Origin: Liolophura sinensis
Taxonomy: Eukaryota > Mollusca > Polyplacophora > Chitonida > Chitonidae
Length of the DNA stretch: 64,000 nt
NCBI RefSeq assembly: GCF_032854445.1
Contig: NC_088302.1
Location: forward strand, 36,090,191-36,154,190
Direction of reading: 5' to 3'
A program made the translations under genes and the position numbers. Shown here piece after piece: positions 28,501 through 37,500 of the stretch; within the stretch, counting starts at the first letter, position 1, and each line of letters begins with the position of its first letter. The notes beneath the pieces are model-generated. The model made no database searches. It was not told the origin of the DNA and saw nothing but the letters and a program-made list of their open reading frames with translations.

Positions 28501-31500
28501 ATGACAGACAAGACCACGAAAGATGTACGCCGTTGTGGCGTGCATGTCTACGCAAGGTACCAGTCATTGCATGCGGCACAGCTTATGAGTGTCATTACGA
28601 AAGTGTCTAATCTTAGGTACGAGCTTCGTTGTCTCTTTCAACTGCTTATCAGTATGTACACATGTATCGAAAACTAAAATATTGGTCATGGATAATTATT
28701 GAAAAGTGTGACATCATCTTTCGAGTGACAGTGTGACATATAAGCCTACTAACTACTGATGCATCAGAGTTGTCACATTGTATGCGTTTGCCTGCAGAAG
28801 TTTCGAGAGATGTTTTGATTATACCTTTTTGATGGTTGTTGAAGTCGTGTGTCCCTGTATAGGCTAACTGGACTATGCCTGGCCCACTTTGACATGAAGT
28901 TTTATAATGGCGTGTGTCTTCAATGACAACTGACTCAAAAATCCAAAGTATAAAGACTGGTTGTGCAAACATGCAGAAAAAAGTGAAGCAACATGCGGTG
29001 TGTATATCGGTGTATGTTTTCTACTGGTATGAAATTGTATACAGAAGTTCAGTTCTGTAACAGTATAATGACCGTAACATATTTATGTCATTAAACTTTC
29101 ACTTCAGACTTAAAAAATTCTTTTTAGTTTAGCTACATTCTATTTGAGTAAAGTTTTGGGTCCGCAAACCGAGTCTCAGGTTGAAGTGGAAATAGTCCGA
29201 TCTTGAAAAATGTCAAACTAACCTGGGAAAAGGTCTTTAAAATATTGGTCATGGATAATTATTGAAAAGTGTGACATCATCTTTCGAGTGACAGTGTGAC
29301 ATATAAGCCTACTAACTACTGATGCATCAGAGTTGTCACATTGTATGCGTTTGCCTGCAGAAGTTTTGAGAGATGTTTTGATTATACCTTTTTGATGGTT
29401 GTTGAAGTCGTGTGTCCCTGTATAGGCTAACTGGACTATGCCTGGCCCACTTTGGACATAAAGTTTTATAATGGTGTGTGTCTTCAATGACAACTGACTC
29501 AAAAATCCAAAGTATAAAGACTGGCTGTGCAAACATGTAGAAAAAAGTAAAGCAACATGCGGTGTATATATCAGTGTATGTTTTCTCCTGGTATGAAATT
29601 GTACACAGAAGTTCAGTTCTGTAACAATATAGAGACCGTAACATATTTATGTCATTAAACTTTCACTTCAGACTTAAAAAATTTTTTTTAGTTTAGCTAC
29701 ATTCTATTTGAGTAAAGTTTTGGGTCTGCAAACCGAGTCTCAGGTTGAAGTGGAAATAGTCCGATCTTGAAAAATGTCAAACTAACCTTGGAAAAGGTCT
29801 TATTCTGTCTGGGAAGTATGAAACAGATCTCAAATACCTCCTGTACAACTTATTATCTGTCTTGTAAACATTACAGGATAAGGACTTATTTGACTTTGTA
29901 AATGATCAGTTATAATGATTTTACAAAGTTTTCTCAGTTAAGGATTCTTTCTGATTCCAGATTTAATACGAAGTCATGTCTCTCCCCACCTCTGTATCTA
30001 AGTAAAATTATGTAGGTGATTTCAGTATGTTTTACTACAGTAAGTGTCTGTGTATATCTCATGTGTTGTGCAACCCATGGTAGGCTCATAGATCAGGAGT
30101 GATTTAAATTTGATGGGATGAAGGCACAAGCCAGCCAGCTGTATACATACAGGAGTTTTATGATCCCATCAGCCCTGTGGATTACTACCATTAACTGTTT
30201 ATATTAGGTCTCCTGAAGATGTTTAAATGACCACGTTGCCTAAGTTTATGACCATTTTATCTGATAAGATACAAGAAAAATACAGCCATCTGGGCTAAGC
30301 TTTAAAAAGATTGCCCACTACACATTTATTAGTCTAGGTCAGTATTGGAAGGCACTATTAAGGAGTCTTAGTTGAAGTAGCTTGAAATAATTAAAATAGT
30401 AGGTATCAGTCAAAGACTTCATCTCTCTTTGTCCCAGTTTGGGAACAGTTTAACCCTTAGTTTTGTGGTTTATAGTTCTGCAAGTTTTTCAAGTTTTCCT
30501 TGTGGGGATTTTGAATTCTAGGTGCATCATATTTGTACATGTATATTTGAAGAAGGGTGAAAAATTTAAAGGGAGAAATATTATCTCCCTTGTAATCAAG
30601 GCTTGTGTGCCATTTGTCACAGTTTGAAAGCAGTTTTCTGGGTTAACTCACTTTGTTTGTGAGGGTTTGGTACAGTAGCGTATATCATACTTTCATATTT
30701 GAAACAGACGGAAATAATTAAAAGACACCTGTTATTTCATTCAGAGCCTTGTTTGGCATTTGTCAAAGTTTGGGAGCAAATCACCTTTAGTGTGTTGTAC
30801 ATAAATGTTCTTAATAGTCGTGTAAGTGTGATTTTTGTAGTCCATACTAGTGTGTACACATAATCATGCACGCATATGCCACTGTTTGGCACAGAGTTTG
30901 TGATATATCAACAAATAAGCTGATTTTAATGTCCTTTGTTTGGTGGGAGTATTTAGGACGCATTACAGGGTTTGACAAAGGTAGAGAAAAAATTGCTTGT
31001 AGTTGACTGATTCTGTGTGATAGCCAACTCCATTAGTCTGGGCCACATTGTCCCCGCTTATTCTGTCCGTCTTTGTGTTCTGTGATAAGCTATACATGTC
31101 ACAGATCTTAGTCCTGACAGCTTCAGGTATACAAACCAATTGTTCCTCCCTGTATTACCTGGGTAATTTTCACTGCTCAGGTGTGCTGGTGGGGATGGAG
31201 GTGCCTTGGTTAATGGTTGTGTAACTGTACAGATAGATGTAATTAACCGCCCTGTCATTGTACTACCCCAGAGACTTAGAGACTGATAAGTCCAGTTAAC
31301 TGACTCCCTTCATTCACCCATCCCCCACTGTCTTATCTAAGCAGAGGTATAATGTTACATGGTGGGTTGACTGGCCACAGGTCCATTGCTCCAAGACATT
31401 GGAGCCCCCTCATTACCCACTCTTACATAGTGTGTCCATCTTTTGTCTGGGGTCAGCCAGGCTGTCCAGCTGTTGTCAGTTAGCTGTGTAATGGGTAGAG

Positions 31501-34500
31501 GGAGACCAGTGTTTCTTAGCAGACAATCTTATCTATGTGTTCAGCAGGATGTATAGCTTCAAGACCAAGGCTTCTGGTGATTCAGCTTCTGGAATGGAGT
31601 TGCAGAGTTTTATGTCAAGTTTATTACCATATAAAATGGTGTTTTCTTTGGCTGTCTGGATGTTTTCAGACTGCTCTGTTTTCTTTGCTGAGTGCTACAG
31701 TATAAGCATTAAATCTTGGTGGTAGCATTACATTATGAGTGACAGGCTTGTGAGAGCAGTTCATGGAATGTTGAATTTCATTTCTATGTCAGAACATTGA
31801 TCATTGGTTAGAACTTTGAGAGCATTTCTTGAAAATAGTCAAGTTTTCTTGTGATTTGTATTGTTGAAAAACAGTTTGCTTTTTATCCCAGAAACATAAA
31901 AAAAGCTGAAACCTGTAGTGTGATTTTGGCCGATAAGGTTTGAATGAAAGGCCTTGAAAGACAGAATTCATGTCATTTTACCTAGAATGACAAAAGGCTT
32001 TGGGAGATAGAGAGAGAGATAGATAGATAGGTAGAGAGATAGATATATAGCTAGATAGAGTGAGAGTGAGTGAATGAGGAAGTGAGTGAGTGAGTGAGTT
32101 AGTTAGTTATGTGGAGAAATAGAGAAAATAAACTAAAAAGAAAACAAGCCAAAATTTCAACACAGCGGTTATCAGCTTAATTGGTTTGGTGTTTAACTTG
32201 GTACATGTACACCAGAATCTGTCTTCACAGCTGTCGTATTTTTCAAGGATGACGCAGGATTGATCATTTGATGGTGTATATGTCTCATTTATCATCAGTC
32301 AGGATCTTTGTAAGATTGAGAAAATCTTTGCTTTATAAGTCAAGTAAATGTAATGTGAACATCACTGTGATTGGCAGCTCGACACTCATCACTCTACCAT
32401 TTGTGACATAAGCGTTGCTGCTAATGGGACATCCATAGATGAACATCTCATCTGCTCAGTTGTAGACTGAATCTTTTATGTTTTGTAGAACATTTTATAA
32501 AACCTAGAACTATTTTCATGAAGCAGATCGTTTAAGTCAAATCTTGAATTAGTTTTGTCTAAAATTGGGTTTACTCAATATTAAATGGGTGGTTGTTTTA
32601 TTTATTTGATTGATGTTTGACAGTTTAGTAAAAAAAATATTGACCTGTCCTTTTTACAATGGCTGTCAAGTTTATAAGTGGAGGAATCTAGAGTCCCTGA
32701 AGTACTCCATAGCTTCTTGTCAGATAGTTAACAAACCTATATATCCCAATTCCTCAACTTTTTTGCCTTCAGAAAGAGTATAATTTAACCAGTCTACACC
32801 GAAACGAAGATGCTTGAATAGCCACCAAGCATGCGGAAAGGTTGAAGAATTGCAGTACATGTATGAAGCTGTGAAAGCTGCTTATGAGCCAATTAGTGAG
32901 CAAGTTGATAGAAAGTCTAATCTGTTGTATGAAAATAAACATTTCAGCCATATAAGATCAGTTTACAGGCACAACTGGAGTCTTGGCAACACAAATGTGG
33001 TCTTAGGGTGCTGGCTTGATATGGTAATATAGTTTCGGTAGGGGGGGGGGGGGAGTCCATCTCAAATGGTGCATCTTGTTGGCTCTTTCAGTCTGCAATT
33101 AGCTTATCTGCACCCCCATCTGGGCTGGAGAGGGTAACAGAATAGCCATGGCTTGTGCCAGGCTCAAGGTGCCTCCACATGTGTCCCTGGCTGGATCTGA
33201 TGGCCCATGTAATTTGTCAGATTCCCAGGTCATTATCCAATGAAATGATGCCTTACAACTTAGCTTACTTTGTGGTCTCTTGCACCAGAATTAGAATACG
33301 TGTTAAGATTTCAGGAAGCTTTGACTCAATTGTCAAGTTAGTGTGTATTGGTTATGTAAAAGATGGTTAAAAAAAATATCTGTAAGGTACAAGACACAGC
33401 CAATTACTGGCAATGTTTAAGAAAGGAATGTTAAAAGAAATTCAGCGAAAGCTGAAATATTGCTTTCAGCTAAATTTTATGTTTTAAGTAGCTGTAGACT
33501 TTTCAAATGAATTGAGTGATGAAAAATCAAGTACATGATCAGTCTGTACTTGTCAAGATTTGACAGAAGTCAAAAGTGACTTCAAGGTGACTTCAAAGAT
33601 GGGGGATACCCTAATTTTTCATCCTTTTCAACCGCCTCTGCAACCAATATTTTGAAACAGTCTGAGATGGGGGATACCCTAATTTTTAAACTTTTCAACC
33701 ACCTCTGCAACCAATATTTTGAAACAGTCTGAGATAACTATGGAGTGTAGGAAAATAATTTACAGTTTTATGAAGATTGCATCTTTATTGACAGAAACAA
33801 ATCAATGTTAGGGTCATTTCCATAATAATTATATTCATAAACTCTGCTGAAAAAGTGCTTCTGTGGTTGAAAGGGTTGAAGAATTACAGTATGTCATTAA
33901 TGGTGTTTTCAGTATGTTTTTTTTTTGTTCTCACCATTTGTAGGGCTTTGAGTCTGTTAAAGCAATCTAGTTTTAATGATATCTGATGGTGTGCATATCT
34001 GTACATCATAAGTGGGAAGGGTTCTCAGTAACTTGCCAACGGTTGGTGGTTTACTCAGGCACAATGGTGTCCTCAGGAAATACTGTAATGACATGACAAA
34101 GTTCAAAGCGGTGAAAAACACCCTACATAGGCATGCATGTAATTATTCTATGAACAGTAAAATTATGGCCGAAGATTCACTGAATAAAGAGTTGACTGGT
34201 ACTCAGAATCAAATAAAATGTGTTTGGTTAACAGATTTGATTTACAACATTGATAAAATGCGAGAAAGTCATCCCTAGTATTCCCTTGATGACGATTGCA
34301 ATTATCTGATTTCTCTGACACCTTTGTGTTTGTTGTTGTTGTTGCAGGTAGAGGAAGCAGAATGGCTGGGTTTGTCCACAAGGGAAGCTATTCACAAAGC
34401 AAAAGCTATAAAGGAAGCTGAAAATCCGGTCCGGCCTCTCAAAGAAATATTTGCCGAAAGTTTTATTGAAGAGCTAGAAGGTACCAAACCTATTGTATAC

Positions 34501-37500
34501 ACATACTTGGGTGTTTTTTTTTTTCTTGCTACACAAGTCTCCCAAGCAGACCTTGATCATGACTGAAATTGGCTATTGTACTATTTTCTGTGCAATTGTT
34601 GTTTGTTGATTCCACCATTGTCTCCCTGGAGGATGTTTTGACGGAATGGTGTAAAGATGTTAGTCACAATCCATTGCTCTTGTTTTATTATCTCTGCCTT
34701 TCACAATAGAATGGTTGAGCTATGAATTGCAGTATTTTTACCTAAAATTTTGTCCATGACTAAATTTCTTATTTTGATAGATTCTGAGAGTTTTATTGAT
34801 CTTAAAAGAGTTTTTTTGAGGTTTGTTTGGAACATGGGGTCATATGAAGGATGAATTCTCCAAAAGTAGTATTTTCTGAGCTTTATTTGCCTCTTAAAGT
34901 GTGTTTTTTTTTCAGTGAATTTTTAGGACAGATACAGTATCAGGTGTACTATTGAGCATTACATGATAAAGGGGCTGAGCATTGAGGAGCGTGGGGGAGT
35001 TTTTAATTGTCCTCTAACTAGCCTAGTATTGGGCAGCATCCTCGACAAAGGCCAGATCAAACATGGCCTACAGCAGGCTCTCACACCAGTTGACTGTCTT
35101 TTCAAATCTGTCCACAGATTACGATCTGCTCATGGCTTGATCAAACTAGTTGATCTCAGCGAAAGTTAAGCTGACCAGGCCAGAAGTCAGTGGTCAATTT
35201 CTCCACAAAACTCGTTGTTTGTAAAGACTTGACCTCTGACATTATTCAAGTCTCAGTTGTGTGTCCAACTCAACAAGAGCACTTGATGTGTGAAACAGTT
35301 GATCTTGCCCCCTCTCATTCATCCATTAATAAGCTTAAGCATAATTCAAAAGCATGAAAAATAAGATCTTGTGTGTTATAATATTCATTTATAACAGGTT
35401 TATTTGTCGTCTTCAGATGTATATATATATTTGCTACTTGCATTACTTTTCAGTATTATCCAAAGATGACTAATAATACTTTGTCCAAATATTGAAATGT
35501 CGTCTGTGTTAATGTGGAGTATCTTTGCTTGTCCAGTTTTTCTACAACTTTCATTAACGAGTTTTGGAGACATTCTGATAAAAGAACTCTACACATATAT
35601 AAATTAATATTTGTGTTAAATGCTTCTGCTTTTTAGTAGAGAAATCTTTTTCTTACCAAAAAGTTACATAATGATGTAAAATTAACATATCTGAAAAATA
35701 GTAGATTCTGTCATTTTATTGATACAAATAATAACTGTGCACCAGATGGAATTTATTTAAAAGTTGAAAGTTACACATTTAACTTCCATAAACCTCATTC
35801 AAATTTCTTACTGTATATAGTTTGACATATGGGGTTAAAAACAATAATATTTATCTTTTATAATGTAATAGTGACAGTTCACACTTGCCTGAAATATTGG
35901 CTGAACCGCCAAGCGCCTACAACCTTCTGGGGCAGTATGGTTCACATTAAAGGCAGGAAGGGTTGGTGGTGGTGAATTTATTTATTTATTTGATTGTTGT
36001 TTTATGCCATACTCAAGAATATTTCACTTATACGACTGCGGCCAGCATTATGGTGGTAGGTAACTGGCCCGGGGGAAACCCACAGCTATCCGCAGGTTGG
36101 TGGCGGACCTTCCCACTTACGGCCGGAGAGGAAGCCAGCATGAGCTGGACTTGAACTCACAGCGACCGCATTGGTGAGAGGCTACTGGGTCATTACGCTG
36201 CGCCAGTGCGCTAACTGACTGAGCCACGGAGGCCCCCGTGGTGAATATAAACATAGACAAAAGATATCATACTGCCTGATATGAATCTAAAGGAATGAGG
36301 CCTGCAAATGGTCGGTGTGTAAGTCATGTGCCTGGCTGTTACATTTCATTGTGGACAGTAAGCACATATCATTACAGGGGCAGCAAGTAAATTTATATTG
36401 TAACACAAAGCCGAATTCAATGAGCCAAAATTGTTGAAGTTTCGTGAAAATTGCTGCCGGTGCTTTTAACCAAGCAAGCCCAAAGTTAATTCTTTCTTTT
36501 TTTGACTGTGTTGTGCAGGTACAGAAATTCTTAAGATGCCTGGCGAAACTTTTTTTTTTTTATGACATCTGAGATCACATTGCCAACTTATCTCCCCTTT
36601 AGGGCTACAAGATTTTTGCATCAGAATTTGCATACAGTTATCTTAAGCTGGCACCTGACTGATTTACCTGTCTGGTGAAGAATCTCAGAGTGCTGAACCT
36701 CCAGTGGTGTACAAGTGAAAAAACAGTTATGTAAGCTATATTGCCTGTGGTAGTCAGCATTGTCCTGCAAATTTCATTGGGTAATAGTCACATCTGTTAT
36801 GTGGGTTTTGCACTGACTGTGTTGAAGTTAATGTTGCGTTACCTGAAGGTCTAAGGCCTCATCTTCATGCCAGGGGGCAGTTTGTTAAGCTGGTGTGATG
36901 GGGTTTGTGTAGATTGTGGCATGGTCAAATTTCCTTGGTGATCTCTGTTAGCACAGTCAAGGTGTGCCATTTGTAAATAAGTTGTAGAATGCCCAAGAAC
37001 TTTCAAGCCCATAAACCTATGCAGCTGAGGTAGATTTGGCTTGATGAATAAATCATGAATTTACAAGAGCTATGTCCACATTGGACATCTGCTTTTAAAT
37101 TAAGCGAAGTTAATGCAGCAATTGTTAAATGAACAATCTAGTGCATTGTTGTGGCTTCGTGCAGTTCAAGGTAGCGAGCATGGATTGCTGACTTCACCCT
37201 TAAGCAGGGACTACTCTAATTCCCTAACCTTTTTGCCTGTGAAGGATCAACTTACAGTGCAATTTATGCACATTTTTAATTTGCTTTTGGAGACAAAACT
37301 ACATTCACTAGAGTGACCAGTTTCAGGGCTTCAGAAAAAGCATGATTTTGTCAGTCTACACAGAGTAATCCCTTCAGAATATGCTGGAATAAACACCTTG
37401 CAAACGTGTCAAAAGGTTGAAGAATTACAGTACATACAGGTAAAGAAAATATTAAAATGAATTTATATTAGATGAAACCATTAAACACTGTCCAGGGTCC

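Larger units (their letters stand above)
29802..34347. other. Gene-free 3' part of MRPL28 intron 4
   Basis: Contains a gata/gaga/gtga low-complexity tract (about 31998-32105), a G run (about 33040-33052), a 68-bp tandem duplication (33598-33735) and a fragment resembling a molluscan SINE body (about 34007-34075, 'agtaacttgccaacggttgg'). The phrase 'ggttgaagaattgcagtacat' at about 32841 recurs in variants at about 33876 and 37412, hinting at a dispersed element. No exons seen. Confidence 0.45.

Noticed and set aside
28649-29644. Paired 100-codon minus-strand frames that repeat
   Set aside because: They repeat only because the DNA is a 563-bp tandem duplication; no known domain.
32814-33032. 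72-codon frame beginning ACGKVEELQYMYEAVKAAYE as a possible exon
   Set aside because: It looks helical, but part of it overlaps a phrase repeated elsewhere in the introns, no compatible splice sites join it to MRPL28, and it is not homologous to anything I recognise.
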